DNA of 64,000 nt from Actinorugispora endophytica (GCF_004363075.1 NZ_SNYN01000001.1:349938-413937), one strand, 5' to 3'; counted from the first letter of the stretch, positions 1 to 9,453 are shown. The notes: generated from the sequence alone by a model not told the origin. Program-made: numbers and translations.

Positions 1-1621
1 GTTCGGCGGACCGCTCCTGCCTCTGCCGGTGCTCGCCGGGGGTCCGCGCGCCCGGGTACTTGCTCAGTGTCGTGTTGCCGTCGATGACGACCGGGCCGAG
101 GTCCGCGAAGTCGGCCCGCCGGACGGCCTCGGGCGTCAGCTCCGCGCCCTCCCTGACGGCCAGGACCAGTTCGGCGCCGGTGCCCGCTCCACGGCGCTCC
201 CCGGTCCCGGCCCGCTCCGCCTGCTCGGTCCCCGTCCGCTCGGTCGGCTCCGCCGGGGCGGCGAGCCGCGAGTCGGGGTCGAAGAGGTGGCCGCCGGAGC
301 GCCGGGACACCTCGTCGAAGGCCCCGACCGGGTCCTTCGTCTCCTGGAGCCGCCGCAGGTACTCGGTTCCGACCTCGGGGTTCGCTTCGAGGAGCCGCTC
401 GCTGAACCCCACGAGCGACCGCAGCGCGGGCTCCGCGAGCGCGGTGGCCCCCGTGTCCCCCAGACCGCCGTGCGTGGTCCAGGCGTCCACGAGGTCGCGG
501 AGCTCGCCCCGCTCCATCCCGCGCAGCCTGTCGGGCTCGGCGGTGAGGCGGGCCCACTGCTCGGCCAGGGGAACCGGTCCCCCGTCGGCCGAGGCGACCG
601 GTTCGTCGACGTGCAGCGCGGCGTTCTCGACCGCGCTGATCCGGTCGACCGCCGCCGAGTCCGGGTCGGTCAACCCGGCCTGCGCCGCCTCCCGCATCAG
701 CGACCGCGTCGACGCCTCGTAGAGCTGCGGCTCCCAGCGGGCGACGAGGCCCTCCACGCGCTTTCGCGCGTCGACGGCCTCGCCGTCCAGCGAGGCGATG
801 GAGCTCAGCCAGGCGGCGTTGAGGTGGTCGAGCACCTCGCCGGTCGGCTTCGTCTCGGGGTCCCACTCCGCGAACCGCTGCCACGCCCCGTCCGGCCGGC
901 CCTCCAGTCCCACGCCGTCCGGGTCCCCGACGGCCGGGTTGGCCACCGCGTACTTCCAGGCGTCCTCGAACCGGCCCTCGAACCCGAGCCCGCTGTTCCA
1001 CTGCTCCGAGAGCCTGTCGATCAGCTCCTCCTGGCGCTTGTTGAGGCGCAGCGCCGAGTCGACGTCGCGGACGTCCATCGAGGCGAGCAGCCCGTCGACC
1101 GCCCCGTCCCCGTCCGGCCCGGCGACGTGCTCCCTGACGCGCGCCGGGACGTCGGGGTTGTTGGCGATCGCCGTTCTGATCACCCCGGTGAGCTCGCGGT
1201 TGCCGACCTCCTCCCGGGCGGTCCGGACGACCTCGACGTGCACCGTGTTGGCCGGCCTCGGGTTGGCCACGTGCACGATCTGGTTGCCCTCGGTGCCGTT
1301 GCGCGCGGCCCTGTTGCGCAGCGCCCGCGCCAGCAGGGCGCCCGCCACGAGCACGGTCAGTCCGGTTCCCACGGCCCGGCCCGCCCTGCGGCCGCGCCGG
1401 GCGCTGCCGCGCAGGAGCGCCATCAGCACCTCGAACACGGCCTCCCCGATCGCCCCGGGGGTCTGCTGCACCTGGTCGGCGATGGGCGTGCCCACGCTCC
1501 CGCGCCGGTCCGTCGCGTCCGCCCGCGCGACCGCCGTCGCGAACGCCGCCGCGCGGCCGTCCCGCCGGTCGGTCTCCGGCCGGTCGGCCTGCTGCCGGTC
1601 GGCCTGCTGTCCGTCGCTCAT
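1..1621 (-). CDS. Hypothetical T4SS-locus protein, C-terminus cut by window edge
   Basis: This leftward open frame starts at an ATG at 1621 and runs off the window edge after about 540 codons without a stop. I do not recognise the family. The N-terminus is charged and contains two copies of QQADR; a likely transmembrane segment follows at about residues 60-85. The remainder looks soluble, acidic and helical, with a C-terminal part rich in Glu and Arg. It lies 70 nt after the coupling-protein gene on the same strand, so it is probably the last or a late gene of the secretion operon. Third-position GC is typical of real genes here, and the long opposite-strand frames over it are shadows. A role as a cargo or relaxase-accessory protein is possible but unsupported. 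Confidence 0.7.
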   Translation of the reverse strand, partial: MSDGQQADRQQADRPETDRRDGRAAAFATAVARADATDRRGSVGTPIADQVQQTPGAIGEAVFEVLMALLRGSARRGRRAGRAVGTGLTVLVAGALLARALRNRAARNGTEGNQIVHVANPRPANTVHVEVVRTAREEVGNRELTGVIRTAIANNPDVPARVREHVAGPDGDGAVDGLLASMDVRDVDSALRLNKRQEELIDRLSEQWNSGLGFEGRFEDAWKYAVANPAVGDPDGVGLEGRPDGAWQRFAEWDPETKPTGEVLDHLNAAWLSSIASLDGEAVDARKRVEGLVARWEPQLYEASTRSLMREAAQAGLTDPDSAAVDRISAVENAALHVDEPVASADGGPVPLAEQWARLTAEPDRLRGMERGELRDLVDAWTTHGGLGDTGATALAEPALRSLVGFSERLLEANPEVGTEYLRRLQETKDPVGAFDEVSRRSGGHLFDPDSRLAAPAEPTERTGTEQAERAGTGERRGAGTGAELVLAVREGAELTPEAVRRADFADLGPVVIDGNTTLSKYPGARTPGEHRQRQERSAE

Positions 1622-1691
1622 CTGCTCCTCGGCTCCTCTCCGTGCCGCGTCCCCGCGCCCTGGGCGGCGGGGGCGGCCCCTGTCGTCGGCG

Positions 1692-3509
1692 TCACGCGCT
1701 CCGGTCGTCGCCGTACCTCCGCTGGGCGCCCTCGGTGACCGACTTCTCGGCCGCCTTGATCGACGCGCTGACCAGCGGCGCGTCCGCGCCCGTGTACCAG
1801 GGGCACATCTTCAGCAGGGTCGCCTGGGCCGCGGTGGCGAAGAGCAGGGCCTCGCCCTTGCCGATCCTGCGAATGTCGGCGCCCTCCATGATCTCCTGGC
1901 GGCGCAGCTGCACCGAGTGGTTGCCCTTGCCGTCTCCGTAGCTGAACGACGTCGTGGACACGTCGTGCTGGCCGATCAGCTTGGACAGCGCTTCGACGAT
2001 CTTGTGGTCGTCCAGTCCGGCGCCGAACAGCTTGACGGTCGCCGCCGACCACATGGCCTCCATCCCGTTCTCCGTCCAGACCCGGACCCCCTGCCGGTAG
2101 CTCTGCAGGATGGTGACGGGGATGATGCCCCGGGAGCCCAGGTGGGAGTAGAGGTCGGGCAGGTCGGCGATCTTGCAGATGTTGGCGGCCTCGTCCAGGA
2201 CCGCGACCAGCGGCGGGTCGAGCCGGCCGCCCATCCCCTCCGCCGCCTCCTCGGCCGCGATGAAGACCGCGTCGGTCATCGCGGCGATCAGGGGGGCGGC
2301 GGCCGAGCGCGACTTGCTGAGCAGGTGCAGCGTCTGCCGGGAGCGGACGAAGTCGCGGGGGTCGAACTCGTCGCACGCGGGGTCGGACGGCGGGTTCACC
2401 CACCCCATGATCTCCGGGTCGTCCAGGCAGCGCGCCGCGGTCCGGGCCGTGGTGTAGATGCCGTCGCGCGTCTCGCTCACGATGTTCTGCGTCTCGCGCA
2501 GCGCCTCGGCGTAGGCGGTGAACCCGTTGTCGAACAGGATCTCGATCGGGCGCGGCTGCTTGGCGTCGTGCAGCCACTCCCCCACCCGCTCCATGGACTC
2601 CCCGTCGAGCGCCGCGGCCAGCATCAGTTGCGAGATGAGCGCCTTCGCGGCGGGGCCCCACATGTCCTTCTTGGAGTCCTCGTCGTCGATCGTGAGCACG
2701 AAGTGGCTGGCCAGCCGGTAGGCGTCCTCGACGGTGCGGACGTTGCGCAGCGGGTTCCACCAGAAGGTCTGCGACTGGTGGGTGACGCGCTGCGGGTCGA
2801 ACAGCCAGACCCGTTCGCCGGTGCGCTCCTCCCGCAGCTTCGCCGTCGCCGCCCAGACGTCGCCCTTGTTGCTGGTCGCCAGGGCGGCTCCGGGCGCGTT
2901 GAGCACGTAGGGGATGGCCAGGGCGGTGGTCTTCCCCGCCCGGGGCGCCATGTAGGCGAGGACGGTGTCCTCCCACGACGCGAACAGCCGCGCGCCGGTC
3001 CGCCCCTGGGGCAGCTTCACGTCCCCGAGCGTCAACCCGACCTCGGCGTCCTTCAGCTCCTTCGGCTTCCTGCCGTCGAGGCTGGCCCGGCGCAGCCGGA
3101 CCGCCTTCTCGGCGGCCTCGGGCCGGGCGAGCTCGGCGACGTCGGAGTTGCGCACGTTGAGCGCGGCGACCGGGTCCCCCTCGCTGCCGAACCGGGCGCG
3201 CACCAGGCCGAACCCCTTGACCCCGAGCACGCCCAGGCCCCCGGCCATCACAGCGGAGAACAGCACGACCAGGAGCGTGGGCGTTCCCGGCCAGGCGCTG
3301 GCGGTGTTCCCGGTCAGGAGCCAGAACGCCCACCGCGCGCCGAACGGGGCGACCTCGCCCGGGGTGACCAGCGCGGCGAGCCACGCCGCCAGCCACACCA
3401 GCAGCACCAGGCACACCACGCCCCACAGCGCGAGCACGACGAGCAGCGGCGGCGTGCCCGCGGCCATGGCCCCGCCGCGCGGCTGGTACTTGTTCGAACC
3501 CGTGGCCAT
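1692..3509 (-). CDS. TraG/VirD4-like type IV coupling ATPase
   Basis: This 605-residue protein would couple substrate (DNA or protein) to the secretion channel at the membrane. Two N-terminal membrane segments (about residues 21-48 and 77-100) precede a cytoplasmic ATPase domain. Walker A reads MAPRAGKTT (187-195), in which the usual first Gly is replaced, a variant I associate with actinobacterial TraG proteins. Walker B is VAVLDEA (about 435-441), followed by a TraM-recognition-type C-terminal region. The frame stays open far upstream, but the real start is ATG 3509: CGGAGG lies about 10 nt upstream and overlaps the end of the VirB4-like gene, which stops 5 nt earlier. The operon context with VirB4-like, SCO6880-like and TrbL-like genes supports the call. 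Confidence 0.88.
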   Translation of the reverse strand: MATGSNKYQPRGGAMAAGTPPLLVVLALWGVVCLVLLVWLAAWLAALVTPGEVAPFGARWAFWLLTGNTASAWPGTPTLLVVLFSAVMAGGLGVLGVKGFGLVRARFGSEGDPVAALNVRNSDVAELARPEAAEKAVRLRRASLDGRKPKELKDAEVGLTLGDVKLPQGRTGARLFASWEDTVLAYMAPRAGKTTALAIPYVLNAPGAALATSNKGDVWAATAKLREERTGERVWLFDPQRVTHQSQTFWWNPLRNVRTVEDAYRLASHFVLTIDDEDSKKDMWGPAAKALISQLMLAAALDGESMERVGEWLHDAKQPRPIEILFDNGFTAYAEALRETQNIVSETRDGIYTTARTAARCLDDPEIMGWVNPPSDPACDEFDPRDFVRSRQTLHLLSKSRSAAAPLIAAMTDAVFIAAEEAAEGMGGRLDPPLVAVLDEAANICKIADLPDLYSHLGSRGIIPVTILQSYRQGVRVWTENGMEAMWSAATVKLFGAGLDDHKIVEALSKLIGQHDVSTTSFSYGDGKGNHSVQLRRQEIMEGADIRRIGKGEALLFATAAQATLLKMCPWYTGADAPLVSASIKAAEKSVTEGAQRRYGDDRSA

Positions 3510-3514
3510 CGCCC

Positions 3515-5131
3515 TCACGCCCTCCGGATCGCCTGGTCGGTGTCGTACAGTTCGAACTCGTCGCCGGTGAGCGTCATCTGCACCGGGATCCCCAGCCGCT
3601 CGGCGCCGGTCTTGATGAGGTAGCGGCCGCGTCCGGGGTGCAGGGTGCCCGGCTGCCAGGAGTCCGGGGACGACCACGACGACACCAGGCCCTGCTCGGG
3701 CTCGGTCAGCGGGGTGATCTGGTTGACCCGCGCCAGCTCGCGGGGCGGCAGGCCGGCCAGGATCGTGATCGCGGACCGGTCGACGAACCCGCGCGCCTTC
3801 GCCCGGTCCTCCTCGCTGGCCAGCGCCTCCAGGTCGCTCAGCGAGTGGGTCACCATCACCGACGCCATGCCCTTGCTGCGGTTCAGCCGGGTGAGGGAGT
3901 CGGCGTACTCGACCAGGCCGGGGGCGCCGCGCAGCGCGCGCCACAGCTCGTCCATCACCCCGATGTAGGAGCGCGGCCGGATGACGCCGTGCTCGGCGAG
4001 CATCGCCGCCGCGTCCACCATGCCGAACCCGTAGCTCCAGGTGCACAGCATCGCGGCGGTCAGCAGCTTGTCGCCCGCCGCCCCGACCCGGGAGATGTCG
4101 ACGCTGACCCCCGGCGCCGACAGGTCGATCGGGTTCGTGGTCGGCCCGTCGAACACGCCGGCCAGCGACCCGGTGCACAGCAGCCGCAGCGTGAAGACCA
4201 GGTCGTCCACGCGCTCGTCGTAGTGGTCGCCGGACTCCGCGCGGGCCATGCGCCTCAGGTCGTCGGGGCCCTCCTCGACGACCCTGAGCACGTCGACGAC
4301 GGTGGGCTGGCTCCCCGCCCCCAGGCGCTCGTCCAGCAGGTCCACCGCGGCTCCGAGCACGACCTCCTCGGCGTTGGTGATGCGGTCCTCGCGGATCAGC
4401 GTGCACAGCGCCATCAGCAGCGAGATCCGCCGGGAGCGGACCTCCCACCGGAGCTGCTCGCGGTCGTCGGCGTTCAGGTGGGCCAGGGAGGTGCCGAGCG
4501 GCCCGGCGTCGAGCGGGTTGATCCGGTCCAGGCCCCGGCCGATCCTGACCACCTGCCCGCCCAGGTACTGGATCAGGCTGGTGTAGTCGGGCTTGGTGTC
4601 GCCCAGGATGATCGCCTGCGTCCCGAAGGCGACCGCCCCGGTCACCATCCGCTTGACCAGCGTCGACTTTCCGGTGCCCGGTTGGCCGAGCACGAAGCAG
4701 CCCGGGTTGGTGACGAGTCCGGCGCGCAGCCAGGCCAGCGGGTCGAGGCACACGACCTCGCCGGAGAGCAGGTCCCGGCCGATCGGGGTGCCGACCGCGG
4801 GGGGCTTGCTGCTGGTGACGAACGGGAACAGGCCGCACGCCTGGGCGGTGGTGGCCTGGTACTCGGGGACGTGGGGGATGTTGATCGAGGCGCCGCCGCC
4901 GCGGTGCGCCCACCCCATGACCGGGGGCGGCGTGTCCTTGCCGTCGCCGCTGAAGGGCTCCGCCCCGGGGCGTCCCTTGCCGCGCCCGGGACGCCCTTTC
5001 CCCGCGCCCCGGGCGGCGGCCCGCTGGGCGGCGTGCTCGCGCCGCACACGCGCCCGCTGCTCCTTGCGCTCCTTGCGCGAGAGCCGCCCGGCCGGGGCGT
5101 CCTTGTCGTCGTTGGTGCTGGGGGAAGCCAT
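3515..5131 (-). CDS. VirB4-like type IV secretion ATPase
   Basis: This 538-residue cytoplasmic ATPase probably powers assembly or transport by the secretion system. Its first 60 residues are strongly basic (RKERKEQRAR and GKGRPGRGKG), possibly contacting membrane or nucleic acid. Walker A is GQPGTGKST (149-157), and an acidic Walker B region with MDELW lies near residues 388-395. The following stretch, with a conserved-looking TH and a C-terminal domain, fits HerA/FtsK-type VirB4 proteins. It lies 5 nt before the coupling-protein gene and 15 nt after the SCO6880-like gene, so these genes are almost certainly co-transcribed. It is shorter than proteobacterial VirB4 (about 800 residues) because the N-terminal VirB3/VirB4 domain seems to be carried by the preceding SCO6880-like gene. 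Confidence 0.85.
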   Translation of the reverse strand: MASPSTNDDKDAPAGRLSRKERKEQRARVRREHAAQRAAARGAGKGRPGRGKGRPGAEPFSGDGKDTPPPVMGWAHRGGGASINIPHVPEYQATTAQACGLFPFVTSSKPPAVGTPIGRDLLSGEVVCLDPLAWLRAGLVTNPGCFVLGQPGTGKSTLVKRMVTGAVAFGTQAIILGDTKPDYTSLIQYLGGQVVRIGRGLDRINPLDAGPLGTSLAHLNADDREQLRWEVRSRRISLLMALCTLIREDRITNAEEVVLGAAVDLLDERLGAGSQPTVVDVLRVVEEGPDDLRRMARAESGDHYDERVDDLVFTLRLLCTGSLAGVFDGPTTNPIDLSAPGVSVDISRVGAAGDKLLTAAMLCTWSYGFGMVDAAAMLAEHGVIRPRSYIGVMDELWRALRGAPGLVEYADSLTRLNRSKGMASVMVTHSLSDLEALASEEDRAKARGFVDRSAITILAGLPPRELARVNQITPLTEPEQGLVSSWSSPDSWQPGTLHPGRGRYLIKTGAERLGIPVQMTLTGDEFELYDTDQAIRRA

Positions 5132-5146
5132 GGGGATGTCTCCTGG

Positions 5147-6613
5147 TCAGTTCCGCTGGGCGAGGTAGGGAGGGCAGACGCCGAGCGGGAGCGTGGTGGC
5201 GAACGCGACGTCCTGCCCGCCCCACGCGCGGCGCAGGCGGATCCGCGACGTCTCGGCGGAGGACTCCGTGTGGGAGACGGCCCGGTCGAGCTCCTCGGGG
5301 TTCTCGACCGTGACCGACGTGTACAGGCTCATCTGCACCAGCCCGGCGCCCATGGTCTCCTCCCGCGCCGCCTGCTGCGCGTAGGCCAGGTCCTGGCTGT
5401 CCCGGGCACTGACCCGGTGCCGGATCCGGGCCGACATCTCGCTCTTGTACTGGGCCGCGGTGTTCTGGCCCTCCAGCGCGCGCGCCGCCGAGGAGGCGGG
5501 CCAGTGCCGGAAGAGCAGCGTCGTCCGCTTGTTCCACCGGGTGGGGGTGAGCAGCTGCGACAGCACGGTGCTCGTCACGTGGGTCCGGGGCGCCTGCTGC
5601 CAGACCCAGGCCACGCTCATGCCGCTGTCGTGGATGTAGCGGTCGTGCAGGGTCTCGGCGGAGACCGGGGTGGCCTCCGACCAGTTGTCCGTCTCGATGG
5701 GGTCCTCCTGCGCCCCGAGCATCTGCGCCATCACGCCGCGGGACGCCGGGTCGTAGGCGCTGCGCACGGTGGCGACGAGCTGCTGGGGGGTGGCCCGCCC
5801 GACCACGCTGACGCCGCACCCGCCCAGGCCGTTCTCGATCTGGTTGAGGAAGTTGTTCACCTCCGCGGCCGCCTCCATCCGCCCCTTCGGGTTGGTGGGG
5901 AACATGCGGGGGTCGAAGGTGATCGAGACGCGCGTCTCGACCTGCGCGCTCACCGCGGGGGCCAGCGCGACCAGCTCTCCGAGGATGCGGCGGGCCGGTT
6001 CGGGTGCGGCCGGATCGACCTCGGCCGAGATCTGGTCGCGCAGGGTCGACCCGGGGTCCGGGCTCGACTCGACGGTCACGGCGGTCCACTGCACCCACGG
6101 CATGTAGCCGAACCCGGCGAGCCAGCTGTGCCAGTTGGCGACCCAGGTGTCGACGTCGCCCTCCTCCGCGAGCCACACCGAGTTGGAGGAGACCAGGATG
6201 GTCGCCGTCATGTGGCCGAGCCGACGGTTCCACGCGATGCCGAACCGGCCGTTGCGGCCGTCCTCGACGGACAGGAGGGTGATCGGCGCCAGGACTCCGG
6301 GGAGCTGGAGGGCGCGGGGGTGCTCCACCATGACGCCCGCGCGGTAGCGGGTGCGGCCGAGCAGCGTCGCCCACCACCAGCGGAGGCGCGTCAGCATGAA
6401 GCTGAGCAGCGACGCGCCCTGGACCGGGATGAGGGCCAGTGCGAAGACCACCACGAGGGGCGGCACGACGTAGGCCGCGTACCGCTGGTCGAAGAAGGCC
6501 AGCACCATCAGCACGACCAGGCTGGCCATGAGGAGCATCGTCGAGACGAAGCCCAGGCCGAACAGCCCGATGCTGCGCTTGCGGCGCCACCCGCCGTAGG
6601 TCCGCTGTGTCAT
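5147..6613 (-). CDS. SCO6880-family type IV secretion protein
   Basis: This 488-residue protein has two N-terminal transmembrane helices (about residues 16-41 and 46-65) and a long soluble domain. The order is that of SCO6880-family proteins, which pair with a separate VirB4-type ATPase in actinobacteria and resemble a fused PrgI/VirB3 membrane part with the N-terminal half of VirB4. The start chosen is ATG 6613 (MTQRTYGG). The frame extends upstream, but that extension is low-complexity Arg/Pro-rich shadow of the TrbL-like gene. It sits between the TrbL-like and VirB4-like genes with short spacers. No Walker motif is visible, as expected for this half. Confidence 0.82.
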   Translation of the reverse strand: MTQRTYGGWRRKRSIGLFGLGFVSTMLLMASLVVLMVLAFFDQRYAAYVVPPLVVVFALALIPVQGASLLSFMLTRLRWWWATLLGRTRYRAGVMVEHPRALQLPGVLAPITLLSVEDGRNGRFGIAWNRRLGHMTATILVSSNSVWLAEEGDVDTWVANWHSWLAGFGYMPWVQWTAVTVESSPDPGSTLRDQISAEVDPAAPEPARRILGELVALAPAVSAQVETRVSITFDPRMFPTNPKGRMEAAAEVNNFLNQIENGLGGCGVSVVGRATPQQLVATVRSAYDPASRGVMAQMLGAQEDPIETDNWSEATPVSAETLHDRYIHDSGMSVAWVWQQAPRTHVTSTVLSQLLTPTRWNKRTTLLFRHWPASSAARALEGQNTAAQYKSEMSARIRHRVSARDSQDLAYAQQAAREETMGAGLVQMSLYTSVTVENPEELDRAVSHTESSAETSRIRLRRAWGGQDVAFATTLPLGVCPPYLAQRN

Positions 6614-6629
6614 TTCTTCTTCCTCGGTT

Positions 6630-8480
6630 CTAGACCGCGCCGTCGGGGAGGTCGTGGGTGTTGTCCTCCGCGCCCGTGGGGGTGGAGGGGGCGGTGCCCG
6701 TGGCGCCGTCGGCGACGGGCGTCCGCGTCGGGGCCGTGCCGCCGGCGGCCGTCGGCGTCGCGGGGGGCGTTCCCCCGCCCGTCGTCGGCGCGCCCGTGGG
6801 GGCGGACGTCTGGCCGCTGCTGCCGGTCGCGCCGGTGGCCCCGGTGGTGCCGGAGGGCGCGTCGGTGGAGGCGGGGGCCGCCGTGAACCCTCCGCTCTGC
6901 CCCGCGCCCGTGGGCGTGGAGGCCGTCGAAACGGTGGGCGAACCCGTGGTCGAACCGGTGGTCGATCCAGTGGTCGAACCACTGGACGACCCAGTGGGCG
7001 AACCGGAGGACCCCTGGACCGCCCCGAACGCCCCCGGCTGCCCCGCCCCCGTCGGAGTCGAAGCGGTCGAACCGTCGGGCGCGCCGGTCGTGCCGGAGGG
7101 CGCGTCGGTGGAAGCCGGAACCGCTCCGAACCCCCCGGGCTGCCCCGCGCCCGTCGCCGTCGAGGCCGTCGAAACGGTGGGCGACCCCGTGGTCGAACCC
7201 GTGGTCGAACCACTGGACGACCCAGTAGACGAACCGGAGGACACGCCCGCCGTGGTCGTGTCCGCCGCGCCCGCGGGCAGCACCGATCCGTTCTGCGACG
7301 TCGTGCCCTCGTTCCCGGTCCCGTCCTGCCCGGTGGTCGAACCGCTGTTGCCGGACGTCTCCTGCCCGGTGCTCCCGAAGCCCCCCTGCGAGCCGCTTCC
7401 GGTGGAGACCTGCGACACGGTGCCGCCGCCCTGCCCGAAACCGCCGGACCCGCTCAGCGCGGCCGCGCCCATGGCGGTGGCGGTCCCGCTGGTCGTCGCC
7501 ATGGTCGTCGCCGAGGGCAGGCCCTGGCCGACCGCCGCCGCCCTGGTCATCGCGCCGGAGCTCTGCGCCGCGTTGCTGGCCCCCGAGAACCCGAATCCGC
7601 CGGAGCCGTTGCCGCCCTGGCCGCCGGAGTTGCCCGCCGCGCTGCTCGCGCCGAAGGCGACGGCGCCCCCGGTCAGCTTGGCCGCGACGGTGCTGAGCAG
7701 ACTCCACAGCATCGGCAGCGCGCCCGTGGCGATGAGGATCAGCGCGACGCCGAGGAAGTACTGGAAGAGCCCGTCCTGGTCGTCGCGCGCCTCCGTGTAG
7801 AAGACGAAGCCGAGGGCGTAGATCAGCACGATGACGGGCTTGTACAGGATGGAGCCGATCAGCCACCCCATGACCTTGGAGAAGATGGAGGTGCCGGGCC
7901 CGGGGATCATCGCCGCGCTGGCCGCCAGCGGCAGCACGGCCGCGCAGATGTAGATGACGCCCTGGGTGTAGAAGAGCGCGACGATCTGGATCGTGGCCCC
8001 GACGACGAGCGCGATCCCGATGATGATGCTGAGCAGCATCCGGAACGGGCCCGTGATGAAATCCCCCGCGTCCTCGGGCACGCCCGTCAGGTCTCTGGCG
8101 AGCGCCTCCCCGAAGTTCTCCGCGACGCCCTCGTCGAGTAGGTAGCCCGCCAGCCCGTTGCTGAAGTCCACGAGGCCCTGGATGACGAAGACCCCGGCGA
8201 ACGTGGTGAAGACGAGCATCAGCAGGCCCTTGACCGTGTCCATCATCGGGTCCAGCCTCCGGTACCAGAGGAGCCGGATCGCCGCGACCAGCAGGCCCGC
8301 TGTGGCGAGCAGCGTCACCACCGGGAAGACGAGGTCCTGGAACGCCGAGATGCCCTGGCTCTGGTCCAGGTCGCCGGTGTTGTCCACCGCGGGGTTGTTC
8401 CAGAGGATCGAGAAGATCCCCTCGATGGCGGGCTCGATCAGTTCGCCGATGTCTTCGTATAACTGGTCAAGATTGGCCAT
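6630..8480 (-). CDS. TrbL/VirB6-like polytopic membrane protein with repeat-rich tail
   Basis: This 616-residue inner-membrane protein probably forms the secretion channel core. Roughly the first 280 residues hold about six hydrophobic helices separated by short loops, including a Leu/Ile-rich helix near residues 150-185 and another pair near 225-275. This is the TrbL/VirB6 pattern. The remaining 330 residues are almost entirely Gly, Ser, Thr and Ala, with two imperfect copies of a segment containing SSSGSTTGSTTG, STPTGAGQ and ASTDAPSGTTG. That tail is probably disordered and extracytoplasmic, or a linker in the cell wall. Start is ATG 8480 with AGGAAG a few bases upstream. The repetitive DNA at 6840-7245 makes this region prone to expansion and to misassembly. 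Confidence 0.8.
   Translation of the reverse strand: MANLDQLYEDIGELIEPAIEGIFSILWNNPAVDNTGDLDQSQGISAFQDLVFPVVTLLATAGLLVAAIRLLWYRRLDPMMDTVKGLLMLVFTTFAGVFVIQGLVDFSNGLAGYLLDEGVAENFGEALARDLTGVPEDAGDFITGPFRMLLSIIIGIALVVGATIQIVALFYTQGVIYICAAVLPLAASAAMIPGPGTSIFSKVMGWLIGSILYKPVIVLIYALGFVFYTEARDDQDGLFQYFLGVALILIATGALPMLWSLLSTVAAKLTGGAVAFGASSAAGNSGGQGGNGSGGFGFSGASNAAQSSGAMTRAAAVGQGLPSATTMATTSGTATAMGAAALSGSGGFGQGGGTVSQVSTGSGSQGGFGSTGQETSGNSGSTTGQDGTGNEGTTSQNGSVLPAGAADTTTAGVSSGSSTGSSSGSTTGSTTGSPTVSTASTATGAGQPGGFGAVPASTDAPSGTTGAPDGSTASTPTGAGQPGAFGAVQGSSGSPTGSSSGSTTGSTTGSTTGSPTVSTASTPTGAGQSGGFTAAPASTDAPSGTTGATGATGSSGQTSAPTGAPTTGGGTPPATPTAAGGTAPTRTPVADGATGTAPSTPTGAEDNTHDLPDGAV
6840..7245. repeat. Tandem coding repeat inside the TrbL-like gene
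   Basis: Two diverged copies, about 240 bp apart, start near 6843 (ggtggtgccggagggcgcg) and 7085 (ggtcgtgccggagggcgcg). Each includes a GTGGTCGAACC-type short tandem run. They encode the repeated Ser/Thr/Gly-rich segments of the TrbL-like protein. Copy number may vary between strains. Confidence 0.75.
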
Positions 8481-8566
8481 TGCACTTCCTGGTCACGGCG
8501 TCGGTACGGCACGGGGGGCTGGGGGGTGGGGGCTGGGGCGGAACCGGCCGACCGGACGGGGCCGGG

Positions 8567-8968
8567 TCAGACCCTCATGTCGGGGGAGTCGTCCTCCGTC
8601 TCCTGGGTACCGGGCTCCTCGTCCCTCGGCTCGACGGTGGGGGCGTTCCGCTCCAGGTAGACCTGCCAGACGGAGGGGGCGTCGTTGGGTTCGGCCCCCC
8701 TCAGCAGCACGGCCACGAGCGGGGCCGCGACCATCAACAGGATGATCCCCAGCAGCACCCACGGCAGCTCCCCCATGCCTCGGGCCGCGATCCAGGGGTC
8801 GCCGGTGAAGTTCGCCTGCACCATCTTCCCGGCGATGATCAGGACGGCGATGATCGCGATGACGACGCCCAGGCCCATGACCCAGCCGAGGATGGTGTTC
8901 CCGCACGCCTGCCATCCCGCGTCCGCGGAACCGCACGGTTCCGCGGCGAGGACGAGATCCGTCCGCAC
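8567..8968 (-). CDS. Small two-TM membrane protein, pilin-like (paralogue 1)
   Basis: This 133-residue protein has two hydrophobic helices (about residues 26-48 and 69-89) and an acidic C-terminal tail containing EPRDEEPGTQETEDD. Size, topology and position just before the TrbL-like gene suggest a VirB2/TrbC-like pilin or channel subunit. It is a divergent relative of the next two upstream genes: all three carry an Ile/Val-rich helix ending in AGKM, a short loop, and a second helix resembling WVLLGIILLM. Start is GTG 8968, preceded by GGGGAGAAG. The paralogy is visible directly; the pilin assignment is inferred. Confidence 0.7.
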   Translation of the reverse strand: MRTDLVLAAEPCGSADAGWQACGNTILGWVMGLGVVIAIIAVLIIAGKMVQANFTGDPWIAARGMGELPWVLLGIILLMVAAPLVAVLLRGAEPNDAPSVWQVYLERNAPTVEPRDEEPGTQETEDDSPDMRV

Positions 8969-8990
8969 GTTCGTCTTCTCCCCTCGTTCC

Positions 8991-9401
8991 TCAGACGTTC
9001 TGGGGCTCGTCGTTGCCGGGTGGCTCCTCGGGCGGCGTCCACACCGGCCGGATGATCTCGGGTTCGCCGCCCCCGGGGGCCTGCTCGATCAGCAGCGTGA
9101 CGACCGACGTGGCGATGAGCATGAGGAAGATCCCCATGAACGTCCACAGCAGCCCTCCGACGCCCTCGGCCCCGAGGTCGGCCCGACCGCCCTTGGCCGC
9201 GACCATCTTCCCGGCACAGTAGAGGACGCCGATGACGCCGATCACGGCGATGACCCCGCGCCCCCAGGCGAGCATCTGGTCGATGGGCGGCAGGACCGCG
9301 GACGGGAGCTGCGGCTGGGGGGCCCAGTCCCGGACGAGCCAGAGGCCCCCCGGTCCGGCGGCCTCCGCGATCCATACCGACGCGCTCAACAGGATGTGCA
9401 C
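8991..9401 (-). CDS. Small two-TM membrane protein, pilin-like (paralogue 2)
   Basis: About 136 residues from a GTG at 9401, preceded by GGGAGAAAGG. The frame is open further upstream, but that part is not convincing as coding sequence. Two helices (IAVIGVIGVLYCAGKM and LLWTFMGIFLMLIATSVVTLL) match the next gene closely, including the loop GGRADLGAEGVGG between them. The C-terminus is Pro/Glu-rich and probably exposed. It is likely a structural membrane subunit of the secretion apparatus. A 13-bp perfect hairpin separates it from paralogue 3. Confidence 0.7.
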   Translation of the reverse strand: MHILLSASVWIAEAAGPGGLWLVRDWAPQPQLPSAVLPPIDQMLAWGRGVIAVIGVIGVLYCAGKMVAAKGGRADLGAEGVGGLLWTFMGIFLMLIATSVVTLLIEQAPGGGEPEIIRPVWTPPEEPPGNDEPQNV

Positions 9402-9425
9402 GACCCTTTCTCCCACGGCCTCGGC

Positions 9426-9453
9426 GCCGCGTCCGGACGTGTCCGGACGCGGC
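9426..9453. terminator. Perfect 13-bp hairpin between two pilin-like genes
   Basis: GCCGCGTCCGGAC (9426-9438) and its exact reverse complement (9441-9453) flank a 2-nt loop in the gap between paralogues 3 and 2. There is no U-tract. It could attenuate transcription or protect the upstream mRNA, raising the level of paralogue 3 relative to downstream genes. Confidence 0.55.

Noticed and set aside
29..1738. 569-codon plus-strand open frame over the left edge
   Set aside because: Arg/Pro/Gly-rich shadow of the minus-strand gene at 1-1621, with poor codon-position bias and no recognisable domain.
1692..6590. 1632-codon minus-strand frame spanning the coupling, VirB4-like and SCO6880-like genes
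   Set aside because: Only its last 605 codons are real (start at 3509); the rest is out-of-frame shadow of the two upstream genes.
6658..7800. 380-codon plus-strand Pro/Val-rich ORF resembling a repeat protein
   Set aside because: Antisense of the repetitive TrbL-like tail; no start signal or operon context.
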